Origin: Pseudarthrobacter sp. GA104
GTDB lineage: Bacteria > Actinomycetota > Actinomycetes > Actinomycetales > Micrococcaceae
Direction: 5' to 3'
DNA: 64,000 nucleotides
NCBI RefSeq assembly: GCF_009741265.1
Contig: NZ_WOWL01000001.1
Span: forward strand, 2,294,001 to 2,358,000
This document shows, in pieces, positions 49,790 through 59,652 of this stretch (its first letter is position 1; each line of letters begins with the position of its first letter). Below the pieces are notes generated by a model, which was not told the origin of the DNA, did no database searches, and worked only from the letters and a program-made list of their open reading frames with translations. Both the position numbers and the translations under genes were made by a program.

Positions 49790-50773
49790 ATGCTCAGGTA
49801 CCTCGCCAAGCGCGGCATCACGTACATCTTCATGATCTTCCTGACTACCTCGGCCGGGTATTTCCTGGCGGTCAGTTCCCTGAAGCCCGCGCTGCTTGAG
49901 CAGGAACGGATTCCCCGCCCCACCCCCGAGCAGGTGGCAAACTCCATGCGGCTGAAGGGCCTCGATCCAGACCTCAGCCCGTGGGAACGGTACGTCGAAT
50001 GGCTGACCGGGATCGTGACTCGCTGGGACTGGGGCCGGAGCCCCAACGGCGCCTTCATCAACGCCGAGTTCGGAGACCGTGTCTGGATCTCCACGCGGCT
50101 CTTCCTGGCCTCCATCATCCTGACGCTGGTGATCGGCGTGGCCCTGGGGGTCTACTCGGCCGCACGCCAGTACAAGTTCCAGGACCGGGCCATCACTTCG
50201 TACAGCTACCTTGCCTACATCGTTCCCGCCCCGATTGCCTACTTCCTGGTGCAGCTGGGTGCCATTAACATCAACGAAACCGTGGGCGAGCGCATCTTCT
50301 TCGTCACCGGCATCTCCACACCCGGCATAGAGCCGGGCTGGGCCCAGTTCATCGACATGCTCGCGCACTACGCCGTTCCCACGGTGGCCATCACACTGGT
50401 GGGCTGGGGGTCCTACCAGATCGCCCAGCGCCAGTACCTCCTGGACAACGTTAACGCGGACTTCGTCCGGACGGCCCGCGCCAAGGGGCTCACCCGCAAC
50501 CAGGCCATCTCCCGGCATGCACTGCGTGTCTCCTTCATCCCGGTGGCCCAAAGCATCGCCTTCACCATCCCGGCCATCTTTGCCGGCGGCTTCTTCGCCG
50601 AGAAGATCTTCGCGTGGCCGGGCGTGGGTTCGTGGAGCATCGACGCCATCTCGCTCCAGGACGTGAATGCCGCCACCGCCACCCTGGCGTACGGTTCGGT
50701 CATCTTCGCCCTGGGCGCCATCCTGGCGGATTTCGCCACCACCCTTGTTGACCCGAGAGTGCGGGTGCAGTAG
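49790..50773 (+). CDS. Oligopeptide/dipeptide ABC permease (DppB type)
   Basis: 327 residues, about six membrane helices. The first helix LRYLAKRGITYIFMIFLTTSAG, the pair LFLASIILTLVIGVALGVYSA and the EAA-type loop ADFVRTARAKGLTRNQAISRHALR place it in the DppB/OppB family, though it lacks some of the usual periplasmic loop. It forms the channel with the next product. Three bases separate it from the second permease. Confidence 0.88.
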   Translation: MLRYLAKRGITYIFMIFLTTSAGYFLAVSSLKPALLEQERIPRPTPEQVANSMRLKGLDPDLSPWERYVEWLTGIVTRWDWGRSPNGAFINAEFGDRVWISTRLFLASIILTLVIGVALGVYSAARQYKFQDRAITSYSYLAYIVPAPIAYFLVQLGAININETVGERIFFVTGISTPGIEPGWAQFIDMLAHYAVPTVAITLVGWGSYQIAQRQYLLDNVNADFVRTARAKGLTRNQAISRHALRVSFIPVAQSIAFTIPAIFAGGFFAEKIFAWPGVGSWSIDAISLQDVNAATATLAYGSVIFALGAILADFATTLVDPRVRVQ

Positions 50774-50775
50774 CC

Positions 50776-51765
50776 GTGACCAACCTCAATGCAGTGGATC
50801 CGGCCGCCGTCGCGCAGGACGCGCACCTGGAGAACGCCGACGTCGTCATTGGCAAGAACACCATCATCTTCCGCCGCTTCATGCGGAACAAGACGGCCGT
50901 GGCGGGCCTTGGCATCTTCCTTGCCCTGACCCTCTTTTCCTTTGTGGGCGGATACTTCACCCAATGGGACAAGGAAACCATCGACCCGTTCAACATCGGC
51001 ATGCCGCCGTCAGCCGAGCACTTCCTGGGGACCTCCCAGGCGGGCATAGACCTCTACGCGATGACGGTGGAAGGCACGCGGATCTCCATCCTGATCGGCC
51101 TGATTGTCGGTCTCGTTTCTGTCCTCGTCGCCGCCGTCTATGGCTGCACCATGGCCTACTTCGGCGGCAAGGTGGACAAGGTGATGCTCTTCATCCTGGA
51201 AGCGCTCATCATGATGCCGGCCCTCCTGGTAGTGGCGGTGGCCACCAGCGGCGGAGGTGAGGGGCTCAGGCGGAACCTGCCGTCGTGGCTGCTGCTCATC
51301 ATCGTGCTGCTCGTCTTCAGCTGGATGGGCACGGCACGGCTGATCCGGTCCATGTCCATGTCACTGATGCAGCGGGACTTCGTCAAGGCAGCCCAGTACA
51401 TGGGCGTCCCGGCGCGCAGGATCGTGTGGCGGCACCTGGTCCCCAACATCGGATCGCTGCTGGTCCTGGACATCACCCGCGGCGTTACCGGTGCCATCCT
51501 CGCGGAAGTGGCCTTCTCCTTCATCGGCATCGGCATCAAGGTTCCGGATGTGAGCCTCGGCGTGCTGATCGGCGGCGCAACGTCCCAGGTGCAGACCTTC
51601 CCCTGGATGTTCTGGGTGCCGCTGACCGTCATGTTCCTCCTCACCGGGTCCCTGGCCATGATGAACGACGGCCTGCGGGACGCCTTCGACCCCAGCTCAA
51701 GTTCATCCGGCAGCGCCAGGAAACGCACCGCCCTGAAAACCCGCGTAAAGGGGAACGCCTCATGA
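50776..51765 (+). CDS. Oligopeptide/dipeptide ABC permease (DppC type)
   Basis: 329 residues from GTG 50776. The N-terminus has the OppC-type cytoplasmic segment before the first helix (FRRFMRNKTAVAGLGIFLAL). LGTSQAGIDLYAMTVEGTRISILIG is the typical OppC signature, and the EAA loop is RDFVKAAQYMGVPARRIVWRHLVPN. It pairs with the preceding DppB-type permease. The stop overlaps the ATPase start by four bases (ATGA). Confidence 0.9.
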   Translation: MTNLNAVDPAAVAQDAHLENADVVIGKNTIIFRRFMRNKTAVAGLGIFLALTLFSFVGGYFTQWDKETIDPFNIGMPPSAEHFLGTSQAGIDLYAMTVEGTRISILIGLIVGLVSVLVAAVYGCTMAYFGGKVDKVMLFILEALIMMPALLVVAVATSGGGEGLRRNLPSWLLLIIVLLVFSWMGTARLIRSMSMSLMQRDFVKAAQYMGVPARRIVWRHLVPNIGSLLVLDITRGVTGAILAEVAFSFIGIGIKVPDVSLGVLIGGATSQVQTFPWMFWVPLTVMFLLTGSLAMMNDGLRDAFDPSSSSSGSARKRTALKTRVKGNAS

Positions 51766-53999
51766 GCAGCGAAACTGCCGCCGGACCGGTTGGACAGCCC
51801 CAGTCAGCGGTGGAGCGGCTGCACGTCGCGGGCCTGCACGCGCCCACGGACGCAGTCCTGTCCGTCCGGGACCTGAACGTCCGCTTCAACACCGAGAACG
51901 GCGTGGTGCATGCCGTCCGGGGAGTGGACTTCGACCTGATGCCAGGAAGGACGCTGGGCATCGTGGGTGAGTCGGGCTCCGGCAAGTCGGTGACGTCCCT
52001 CGCCATCATGGGCCTGCTCCCTGCCACAGCCGAGGTCACCGGTTCGGTCCGGCTCAAGGGCAAGGAACTGCTGGGGCTCAGCGACAAAGCCATGTGCGGG
52101 TACCGCGGCAATGAGCTGGCCATGGTCTTCCAGGATCCGCTGTCTTCCCTGACGCCCGTCTACACGGTGGGCACGCAGATCATCGAGGCGCTGACCATCC
52201 ACAACCCCACCTTGAGCAAGCAGGCGAAGGAGGCGCGCGCCGTCGAACTTCTTGCCATGGTGGGCATCCCCAGCCCCAAGGAGCGGCTCAGGGCCTTCCC
52301 GCACGAGTTCTCCGGCGGCATGCGCCAGCGGGTGATGATCGCCATCGCCATCGCCAACAACCCGCGGGTCCTCATCGCGGATGAGCCGACGACGGCCCTG
52401 GACGTGACCATCCAGGCCCAGGTGCTGGAGGTGCTGCATACCGCGCAGGAGGAGACCGGCGCCGCCGTCGTCATGATCACGCACGACCTCGGCGTGGTGG
52501 CCGGCATGGCTGACGACATCATGGTGATGTATGCCGGCAGGCCGGTGGAGACGGGTGCAGTGGATGACCTCTACTACAACCCGCGGATGCCCTACACCAT
52601 GGGCCTGCTCGGCGCCGTACCCCGCGTTGATGTCGCGGAAAAGGCATCGCTGGTCCCCATTGAGGGAATGCCGCCCAACCTGGTCCACACACCCACCGGC
52701 TGCTCGTTCGCCCCCCGCTGCCCGCTCGCGGAGGACGCGTGCCTCGATGGCGAACCGGCGCTCCTCCCGGTACCGGGCAGCGCGTACCACAGCGCGGCCT
52801 GCATCAAATCGGAGTCCCTGGGCGGTGACGTTGATGCCCACGATGTCTTCGCCGCCCCGCCCGTGCCCGTCTCACGTTTCGACGCCATCCCGCGGGAGGA
52901 GCGCTCAACAGTCCTGCAGCTCAAGGACGTGCGCAAACACTTCCCGCTGACCCGGGGCGCGCTGCTCAAGAAGCGGATCGGCACCATCAAGGCAGTGGAC
53001 GGACTGACCTTCGATATCCGCGAAGGGGAGTGCTTCTCCATCGTGGGGGAGTCCGGCTCAGGCAAGACCACCACGCTGCTGGAAATCATGGAATTCCACA
53101 AGGACCAGGATGGCGAAGTGGTGATTGGCGGCATCAGCAACAAGCAGGCCGCCGATGCCCGGACCAAGAGCGCCATGCGCCGTGAACTCCAGATGGTGTT
53201 CCAGGACCCCACCGGCGCACTGGATCCGCGATTCACGGTCTATGAAGTGCTCGCCGAGCCGCTCCAGAACGCGGGCATGGACCGGCAGGCCATCAAGAAG
53301 CGCATCATGGAGCTCATGAAGCTGGTGGGCCTGCAGCCGGACCACGTCAACCGCTTCCCCAACCAGTTCTCCGGCGGCCAGCGCCAGCGCATCGGAATAG
53401 CCCGCGCCCTGGCCGTGAACCCGAAGCTCGTTGTCCTGGACGAGCCTGTCTCCGCCCTGGATGTCTCCGTCCAGGCCGGCGTCATCAACCTCCTCGACAA
53501 GCTCCGCGCCGAACTGGGCCTCAGCTACCTTCTGGTGGCCCACGACCTCTCCGTGGTCCGGCACATCTCCAACCGGGTAGCCGTGATGTACCTGGGGAAG
53601 ATCGTGGAGATCGGCGAGGTGGACCGCGTGTTCGACAACCCCCGCCACCCCTACACCCGCGCCCTGCTCTCGGCCATCCCGGTTCCGGACCCGCAGCTGG
53701 AACGCACGCGGGAACGCATCATTCTCCGGGGGGAGCTGCCCTCGCCGCTGGACGCCCCCAAGGGCTGCAACTTCGCCACGCGCTGCCCCGTTTTCGCAGC
53801 GCTGCCGGCGGCGAAGCAGGAAAAATGCCTGACTCTTGAACCACCCCTGGAGCTTGTACCGCCGTCGCCGGCGGCCCAGGCCTTGGCGGCGCACCCGCTG
53901 CCCGCCCTGGACCAACGCTTCGCCTGCTTCTTCCCCGACGGGGAGCTGGACGAGGACATGCTGGTGGTCCATGACGCGGCGGACCACCATGCATCCTAG
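51762..53999 (+). CDS. Fused dipeptide/oligopeptide ABC ATPase (DppD-DppF)
   Basis: 745 residues: two complete ATPase domains in one chain. First: GESGSGKSVTSLA Walker A, FSGGMRQRVMIAIAIA signature, VLIADEPTTALD Walker B. Second: GESGSGKTTTLLE, FSGGQRQRIGIARAL and LVVLDEPVSALD. Each ends with the oligopeptide-type C-terminal region with Cys-rich CSFAPRCPLAEDAC and CNFATRCPV, which binds an iron-sulphur cluster in known OppD/DppD proteins. The fusion energises the two permeases in this operon. Its start overlaps the permease stop; the binding-protein gene follows 52 bases on. Confidence 0.92.
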   Translation: MSSETAAGPVGQPQSAVERLHVAGLHAPTDAVLSVRDLNVRFNTENGVVHAVRGVDFDLMPGRTLGIVGESGSGKSVTSLAIMGLLPATAEVTGSVRLKGKELLGLSDKAMCGYRGNELAMVFQDPLSSLTPVYTVGTQIIEALTIHNPTLSKQAKEARAVELLAMVGIPSPKERLRAFPHEFSGGMRQRVMIAIAIANNPRVLIADEPTTALDVTIQAQVLEVLHTAQEETGAAVVMITHDLGVVAGMADDIMVMYAGRPVETGAVDDLYYNPRMPYTMGLLGAVPRVDVAEKASLVPIEGMPPNLVHTPTGCSFAPRCPLAEDACLDGEPALLPVPGSAYHSAACIKSESLGGDVDAHDVFAAPPVPVSRFDAIPREERSTVLQLKDVRKHFPLTRGALLKKRIGTIKAVDGLTFDIREGECFSIVGESGSGKTTTLLEIMEFHKDQDGEVVIGGISNKQAADARTKSAMRRELQMVFQDPTGALDPRFTVYEVLAEPLQNAGMDRQAIKKRIMELMKLVGLQPDHVNRFPNQFSGGQRQRIGIARALAVNPKLVVLDEPVSALDVSVQAGVINLLDKLRAELGLSYLLVAHDLSVVRHISNRVAVMYLGKIVEIGEVDRVFDNPRHPYTRALLSAIPVPDPQLERTRERIILRGELPSPLDAPKGCNFATRCPVFAALPAAKQEKCLTLEPPLELVPPSPAAQALAAHPLPALDQRFACFFPDGELDEDMLVVHDAADHHAS

Positions 54000-54051
54000 G
54001 TTTTACCGGCCCATCACCAGCACCACCACTCGCACCAACGAAGGGAACACC

Positions 54052-55755
54052 ATGAGGAATCTGAACAGGATCGGCGGAGCGGCGGCAATTGCCGCAGCTC
54101 TGGCGCTGACTGCCTGCGGCGGCGGTGGCGGGTCCACCGGGCCGGAAACGGCCAAGGGCCAGGAGGCAGGCAGCGACCTGACCAAGCTCATCAGCATCAA
54201 TGAGAAGCCTGCGGCCGATCTTAAACAGGGCGGCAAGGTCACCCTTCCGCTGGGCAACATCGGCCCGGACTTCAATGGGTTCTCCAACAACGGCAACAGC
54301 GCGGACAACACCGCGCTGCACCGTCCCATCGACCAAGCGGGAACCTGGGGATGCTGGGACATTGCCTTCGACGGAAAAGTGACTCCGAACAAGGACTTCT
54401 GCGAGTCCGTGGAAAACAAGGTAGAAGACGGCAAGCAGACCATTACCATCACGGTCAATGAGAAGGCCGCGTACAACGACGGCACGCCGATTGACGTCAA
54501 GGCCTTCCAGAACACCTGGAACATCCTCAAGAGCCCGGACGCCGGTTACGACATTGTCAGCTCAGGAAACTACGAGTTCGTTGAATCCGTGGAGGCCGGC
54601 AGCAATGACAAGGAAGTCATCGTCAAGACGAGCCGGCCGGTCTACCCCCTGGACTCCCTCTTCACCGGACTGATCCATCCGGCCGTGAACAGCCCCGAAA
54701 TCTTCAACGAGGGCTTCAACGGCGAACTGCACCCTGAATGGATGGCAGGGCCCTTCAAGGTGGACCAGTACGACGCCGCCGCAAAGACGGTATCCCTGGT
54801 TCCCAACGAGAAGTGGTGGGGCAACAAGCCGGTGTTGGAGAGTGTCGTGTTCCGACAGCTGGAAACCAGCGCCCAGATCGCAGCCTTCAAGAACGGCGAG
54901 ATCGACGCCATGTCTGCCAACACCATCTCCCTCTACAAGCAGCTTGACGGCACCAAGGACTCCGAGGTCCGCCGCGGCCAGCGCCTGTTCGCCGGTGGCA
55001 TGAACCTCAACGCCCAGCGCATCACCGACGTGGCTGTCCGCGAGGCGATATTCGCCGCCGTTGACCGCGAAGCCCTCCGGAAGGTCCGCTTCAACGGCCT
55101 TAACTGGGAAGAGCCCAGCTCCGGCTCCATGATGCTGCTGCCCTTCTCCGAGTACTACCAGGACAACTACCCCGTGAAGGAAACCGGTCCGGACGCCGCC
55201 AAGAAGGTACTGACCGACGCCGGCTACACCGCGAATGCAAACGGCATCATGGAAAAGGACGGCAAGCCTGCCGCCTTCAAGATCAGCAACTTCGGTGACG
55301 ACCCCACCACCCTAGCCTTCACCCAGACCCTGCAGAAGCAGCTGCAGGCCGGCGGCATGGATGTTGGAATCGACCAGCGGGCTTCTGCCGATTTCGGCAA
55401 GGTGCTGGGTTCCCGGGAGTTCGATATGAGCGTTTCCGGCTACACCGTCAGCGCGGACGCCACTGAAGCCGTCAAGCAGTACTACGACTCCAAGACCAAC
55501 GAGAACCAGTTGGGCGACGCCGAACTGGACAAGAAGATTGCCGACCTGGCTTCCATCGAGGACAACGCCGAGCGCAACAAGGCGGCCATGGAGGTGGAGA
55601 AGGAGCACATGGCGAAGTACTTCTCCATGGGCGTGGTCATGAACGGCCCGCAGATCTCCTTCGTCCGTACCGGCCTGGCCAACTACGGCCCGTCCCTTTT
55701 CCGCAGCCTGTCCCAGGTTCCGGACTGGACCGCCATCGGCTGGGAAAAGAAGTAG
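54052..55755 (+). CDS. ABC transporter substrate-binding lipoprotein (DppA/OppA family)
   Basis: 567 residues. The lipoprotein signal peptide ends at LTAC (Cys22) and is followed by a Gly-rich linker. The mature part is a class C binding protein: ITVNEKAAYNDGTPIDVKAF, PVYPLDSLFTGLIHP, EWMAGPFKVDQYD, LETSAQIAAFKNGEIDA and VREAIFAAVDREAL. It captures peptides or another oligomeric ligand outside the membrane. It is the last gene of the permease-permease-ATPase-binding protein operon; an imperfect hairpin without T run follows. Confidence 0.88.
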   Translation: MRNLNRIGGAAAIAAALALTACGGGGGSTGPETAKGQEAGSDLTKLISINEKPAADLKQGGKVTLPLGNIGPDFNGFSNNGNSADNTALHRPIDQAGTWGCWDIAFDGKVTPNKDFCESVENKVEDGKQTITITVNEKAAYNDGTPIDVKAFQNTWNILKSPDAGYDIVSSGNYEFVESVEAGSNDKEVIVKTSRPVYPLDSLFTGLIHPAVNSPEIFNEGFNGELHPEWMAGPFKVDQYDAAAKTVSLVPNEKWWGNKPVLESVVFRQLETSAQIAAFKNGEIDAMSANTISLYKQLDGTKDSEVRRGQRLFAGGMNLNAQRITDVAVREAIFAAVDREALRKVRFNGLNWEEPSSGSMMLLPFSEYYQDNYPVKETGPDAAKKVLTDAGYTANANGIMEKDGKPAAFKISNFGDDPTTLAFTQTLQKQLQAGGMDVGIDQRASADFGKVLGSREFDMSVSGYTVSADATEAVKQYYDSKTNENQLGDAELDKKIADLASIEDNAERNKAAMEVEKEHMAKYFSMGVVMNGPQISFVRTGLANYGPSLFRSLSQVPDWTAIGWEKK

Positions 55756-55772
55756 ACCCCACCCGCTCTGTA

Positions 55773-55816
55773 GCGAAGGCCGACACTCCCTGGGGACAGG
55801 GGGTGCCGGCCTTCGC
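55773..55816 (+). terminator. Imperfect hairpin after the oligopeptide operon
   Basis: GCGAAGGCCGACACTCCC pairs with GGGGGTGCCGGCCTTCGC (one mismatch, one G-T) around TGGGGACA. It is 17 bases after the binding-protein stop. No T tract follows, so confidence as an intrinsic terminator is moderate. Confidence 0.55.
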
Positions 55817-55836
55817 CGTCTGCCCGAACCCTCAAC

Positions 55837-55882
55837 GCTCTCTCACTTAACGTGGGTTTCTTTGGGATGCTCTCTCACCTAA
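55837..55882. repeat. Direct repeat GCTCTCTCAC(C/T)TAA
   Basis: The 14-mer occurs at 55837-55850 and 55869-55882, 32 bases apart, differing at one base. It lies in the spacer 55756-55933 before the Gfo/Idh gene. About three helical turns between copies fits a pair of activator or repressor sites. Confidence 0.5.
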
Positions 55883-55933
55883 GGCCCCCATTTCGGCGCC
55901 TCGCATCCAGGCCTGCGGGAGTAGCGTAGGAAT

Positions 55934-56998
55934 ATGACCGGGGACCCAGCTTCGCAGCGCACCATCCGTACCGCCGTCGTGGGTTTCGGGCTTTCGGGAA
56001 GTGTGTTCCACGCTCCCCTGATAGCGGCGGACCCCCGTTTTTCGCTGGACCTCATTGCCACCTCCAACGCCGGAAGGGACGCCGCGGCAACCGCCCGGTA
56101 TCCGGGGGTGAGGACAGTGCCGGACGGCCATGCGGTCCTTGCCCGCGCGGACGAAGTGGACCTCGTGGTCCTGGGAACGCCGCCTGCCACCCACTACCCG
56201 TTGGCCAAGGCTGCCTTGGAGGCAGGCCTGGATGTTGTGGTGGACAAGCCGTTCGCCGTGACCAGTGGACAAGGCCGGGAGTTGATCACGCTGGCAGGGG
56301 AGCTGGGGCGGGTCTTGACGGTGTTCCAGAACCGGCGGTGGGACGGCGACTTCCTGACGGTGCAAAAACTCCTGTCCGCTGACGCGCTGGGCAAGGTCAC
56401 GCGGTTCGAGTCCCGCTTCGAGCGGTGGTCCCCGGCCATCGCGAAGGCTTGGAAGGCGCGTGCCACGGCGGCGGAGGGCGGCGGTACCTTGTTCGATCTA
56501 GGCAGCCACCTGATCGACCAGGCACTCCAGCTCTTTGGCCCGGCCTCCGTGGTCCACGCAGAGTTGAAGGCACGCAGGTCGGACGAGCGGGCGGACGACG
56601 ACGTGTTCCTGGTACTTCGGCACGAATCCGGTGTTTTGAGCCACCTGACCATGAACATGATGTGCGCCCAGCAGGGACCGAGGTTCCGGGTGCTGGGTTC
56701 CGTTGGCGGATTCACCAAGAAAGGCGTGGACCCGCAGGAGCCGTACATTGCCGCGGGCGGCAGCCCGTTGGACGCCGAGTACGGCGAGGAGGCGCCGGAG
56801 TGGGCAGGACTGCTGGGCCGCGATGGCCACCTCGACCCCCTGCCCACCGAACGCGGCGCCTACCCCGAGTTCTACCGGATCCTCGCGGACAAGATCCTCG
56901 ACGGCGGCACGGCATCAGCCCTGCCGCTTCCGGTGAAGCCGGAAGACGCCGTCGAGGCCCTCAAACTAATAGAAGAAGCACGGAAGCTCGCGCATTAA
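55934..56998 (+). CDS. Gfo/Idh/MocA-family oxidoreductase
   Basis: 354 residues. N-terminal NAD(P)-binding Rossmann domain: TAVVGFGLSGSVFHAPLI, and VVVDKPFAVTSGQGREL, the variant of the EKP motif with the catalytic Lys. C-terminal domain: EGGGTLFDLGSHLIDQAL, where the Asp/His pair helps bind a sugar-like substrate. It is probably a dehydrogenase of an inositol, sugar or similar polyol. It is a single gene, convergent with ald. Confidence 0.87.
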   Translation: MTGDPASQRTIRTAVVGFGLSGSVFHAPLIAADPRFSLDLIATSNAGRDAAATARYPGVRTVPDGHAVLARADEVDLVVLGTPPATHYPLAKAALEAGLDVVVDKPFAVTSGQGRELITLAGELGRVLTVFQNRRWDGDFLTVQKLLSADALGKVTRFESRFERWSPAIAKAWKARATAAEGGGTLFDLGSHLIDQALQLFGPASVVHAELKARRSDERADDDVFLVLRHESGVLSHLTMNMMCAQQGPRFRVLGSVGGFTKKGVDPQEPYIAAGGSPLDAEYGEEAPEWAGLLGRDGHLDPLPTERGAYPEFYRILADKILDGGTASALPLPVKPEDAVEALKLIEEARKLAH

Positions 56999-57000
56999 GC

Positions 57001-57060
57001 ATCGATTGCTCCGTAAGTGTCGTTCAGGGGGTTCAAAACGACGCGTACGGAGCAATCGAT
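57001..57060. repeat. Dispersed palindromic element, copy 3 (variant arms)
   Basis: A 60-bp inverted repeat; arms 57001-57024 and 57037-57060 of 24 bases, two mismatches, 12-base loop. The loop-proximal TAAGTGTCGTT matches copies 1 and 2, but the outer arms (ATCGATTGCTCCG) differ from theirs while still pairing with each other. It fills the space between the convergent Gfo/Idh and ald stops and could serve as a bidirectional terminator. Confidence 0.8.
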
Positions 57061-57067
57061 GGACTAC

Positions 57068-58186
57068 TTAAGCCGAAACCAGTTCGTGCCAGTCGGCGAC
57101 GAGCGGCAGGTTGTGTGCCTCGGACACGGAGTGGTGTGCCACGTGGCCGGCGGCGATGTTCAGGCCTGCGGCCAGGGCGGGGTCGCGGTCGAAGGCGGCC
57201 TTGACGCCCAGGTTGGCCAGGGACACCGCGTAGCGCAGCGTGACGTTGGTCAGCGCGTACGTGGACGTGTTCGGCACGGCGCCGGGCATGTTGGCCACGC
57301 AGTAGAAGATGGTGTTATGCACCTTGTACGTGGGTTCCTGGTGCGTGGTGGGGTGGGTGTCCTCGAAGCAGCCGCCCTGGTCCACGGCGATGTCCACGAG
57401 GACTGAGCCGGGCTTCATGCGGGCCACGAGGTCGTTGGTGACCAGCTTGGGGGCCTTGGCGCCAGGGATCAGGACGGACCCGATCACCAGGTCGGCATCC
57501 ACCACGGATTTCTCGATCTCGTACTTGTTGGACGCCACCGTCTTGAGCCGGCCCTGGTACTGGGCGTCCAGCTCGCGCAGGCGGTTGATGTTGATGTCCA
57601 TGATGGTGACGTCGGCACCCAGGCCCAGTGCCATGGCTGCGGCATTGGTTCCCGCAACGCCGGCGCCCAGGACAACCACCTTGGCGGGGCGGACCCCGGG
57701 AACGCCGCCCAGCAGCACGCCCTTTCCGCCGGCGGGTGCCATCAGGGAAGCGGCGCCCACCTGGACGGACAGCCGGCCGGCTACCTCGGACATGGGGGCC
57801 AGCAGCGGGAGGGTCCGGCCTTCCTGGACGGTCTCGTAGGCGATGGCGGTGACGCCGGAGTTGATGAGCTCGCGGGTGAGTTCGGGCTCCGCGGCGAGGT
57901 GGAGGTAGGTGAAGAGGATCAGGCCCTTGCGGAAGCGGTGGTACTCGGCCTTGATGGGCTCCTTGACCTTCATGACCATGTCGGCGCGGGCCCAGACGTC
58001 GTCAGCCTCATTGACGATCTCGGCACCGGCAATGGCGTATTCCTCGTCGGTGATGCCGGAGCCCAGCCCTGCGCCGCGTTCCACCAGAACGGTGTGGCCG
58101 TTGCTGCGGAATTCGTGGACTCCGGCGGCGGTGATGGCCACCCGGAACTCGTTGTTCTTGATTTCTTTGGGGACGCCGATGATCAT
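57068..58186 (-). CDS. ald: Alanine dehydrogenase
   Basis: 372 residues from ATG 58186, GGAG upstream; the open frame extends 100 codons further but the conserved [10 protein letters not shown] start is here. It oxidatively deaminates L-alanine to pyruvate with NAD. Catalytic residues are Lys75 in MKVKEP and His96 in TYLHLA, as in the Mycobacterium enzyme. NAD loop: [22 protein letters not shown]. It is divergent from a PucR-family regulator, which resembles the AdeR-ald pairing of Bacillus. Confidence 0.95.
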   Translation of the reverse strand: MIIGVPKEIKNNEFRVAITAAGVHEFRSNGHTVLVERGAGLGSGITDEEYAIAGAEIVNEADDVWARADMVMKVKEPIKAEYHRFRKGLILFTYLHLAAEPELTRELINSGVTAIAYETVQEGRTLPLLAPMSEVAGRLSVQVGAASLMAPAGGKGVLLGGVPGVRPAKVVVLGAGVAGTNAAAMALGLGADVTIMDININRLRELDAQYQGRLKTVASNKYEIEKSVVDADLVIGSVLIPGAKAPKLVTNDLVARMKPGSVLVDIAVDQGGCFEDTHPTTHQEPTYKVHNTIFYCVANMPGAVPNTSTYALTNVTLRYAVSLANLGVKAAFDRDPALAAGLNIAAGHVAHHSVSEAHNLPLVADWHELVSA

Positions 58187-58419
58187 CGTGGGCTCCAGGT
58201 TCTCGGCTTGATAAGCCGGAAAGTGCGGAAGGATTTCGTGTATCAACGATAAATCCGGTTGTGAGCCAGCCGACACGAGACCAAGCAGCCGCCAGCGAAG
58301 AAACCGCGTATTTCCGGGAATTTTCCTCCTATCAGCTGGACATTTGTCGAGCCGTGGGGCGGCAGGTGTCGCCTCGTGTCCGTTCGTCCCGGAGGCTGCC
58401 CAGGCAGTAATGTTGGCCC

Positions 58420-59640
58420 ATGCAGCAGCAGGGTGTGGAACAGCTGGTTGAACAGGTGGCTCAGAAGTTGGGCCGTGGCCTGTCACTGGAGGACCTGGAC
58501 GGGGTGCTGCTGGCTTACAGCTCCAACCAGTCCCACGCGGACCGGGTGCGGGTCAACTTCCTGCTGAGCAAGAAAGTCCCGGCCGACGTCAGCGCCTGGC
58601 AGCTCTCGCACGGCATCGCCACCGCCGTCCGTCCGGTGGTGGTGCCGGCCAACCAGGACCTGGGCATGCTGGGCCGGGTGTGCGTACCGCTGATGGTGCG
58701 CGGCTTCCGGGTGGGGTACCTGTGGGTGCAGCAGGACTCCGCCGATGAGAATCCGACGGCGATCCTCACCCAGTTGCCGGCCGTCAACCACGAGCTTGAA
58801 ACGCTCTCCGGGCTCCTGCTCGATTCGAACACGGCCGAGTCTGAATTCCGGCGGGGGCGTGAACGGGAGTTCCTGGCCGCCTGCGCCGGCGAGCCCAACG
58901 CCGTGGCCGCCATTGCAGGCTGGAAGGAAATCCAGGGCCGCGGTCCCTGGCAGGTGGTGACAGTGCTCGACGCCGATGGCTGGTCCGGCGGATCCGACCC
59001 CATCGCCTCCACCCTCATCCACCGCTCTGCCGCGCTCCAGGCGACCATCGGCGTCGACGCTGCCCTGTTCAGCGCCGGCACGGACACCCATTCCGTCGTG
59101 CTGTTCCGCGAATTGTCCGGCCGGGCCAACCACGCCCAGGTGCTGGTCCACTACCAGCTGGAGCTTGCCAAGCGCTCCGGCCGTCCGGTGCAGCGCATCA
59201 TTCTGGGCATCAGCGAGGGCTTCGGCCGGCCGCGTGAGCTCGCCGCGGCGTACCGCCAATCCAAGCTGGCGGCCCAGGCTGCCGCCGTGGACCCGCAGCT
59301 CGGGGAACTCGTGGACTGCAGGGCCACGGGCGTCTACCAGCTGCTTGCGTCCGCGGGGGGAGGCGCGAGTGCCTGGGCTGACTCGGCGTCGGTCTACTTC
59401 CGCATGCTTGAGGACCAGGACCGGAACGGTGAGCTGCTTCCGGTCCTAGAACTCCTGTACGACAACGACGGCTCCGTCCAGGACGTGGCCACCAAGCTCC
59501 ACCTGCACCGCAGCAGCATCTACAACCGGCTGGGCCGGATCCGCCAGCTGCTCGGCGTTGATCCGCTCAAGGGGATGCCCCGCCTGGAGCTCCATGCAGC
59601 GTTGAAGATGCGACGCTGGGCGGGCCGGCCACGGATCTAG
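58420..59640 (+). CDS. PucR-family regulator, AdeR-like
   Basis: 406 residues. The C-terminal HTH is typical of PucR/CdaR proteins: [42 protein letters not shown]. The N-terminal 330 residues contain a GAF-like sensor part and a GGDEF-like central segment as in CdaR/AdeR ([29 protein letters not shown]). It is divergent from ald with a 233-base spacer (58187-58419), so it probably activates ald in response to alanine, as AdeR does in Bacillus; this is inference from arrangement. Confidence 0.82.
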   Translation: MQQQGVEQLVEQVAQKLGRGLSLEDLDGVLLAYSSNQSHADRVRVNFLLSKKVPADVSAWQLSHGIATAVRPVVVPANQDLGMLGRVCVPLMVRGFRVGYLWVQQDSADENPTAILTQLPAVNHELETLSGLLLDSNTAESEFRRGREREFLAACAGEPNAVAAIAGWKEIQGRGPWQVVTVLDADGWSGGSDPIASTLIHRSAALQATIGVDAALFSAGTDTHSVVLFRELSGRANHAQVLVHYQLELAKRSGRPVQRIILGISEGFGRPRELAAAYRQSKLAAQAAAVDPQLGELVDCRATGVYQLLASAGGGASAWADSASVYFRMLEDQDRNGELLPVLELLYDNDGSVQDVATKLHLHRSSIYNRLGRIRQLLGVDPLKGMPRLELHAALKMRRWAGRPRI

Positions 59641-59652
59641 GGCGGGCAGAAC

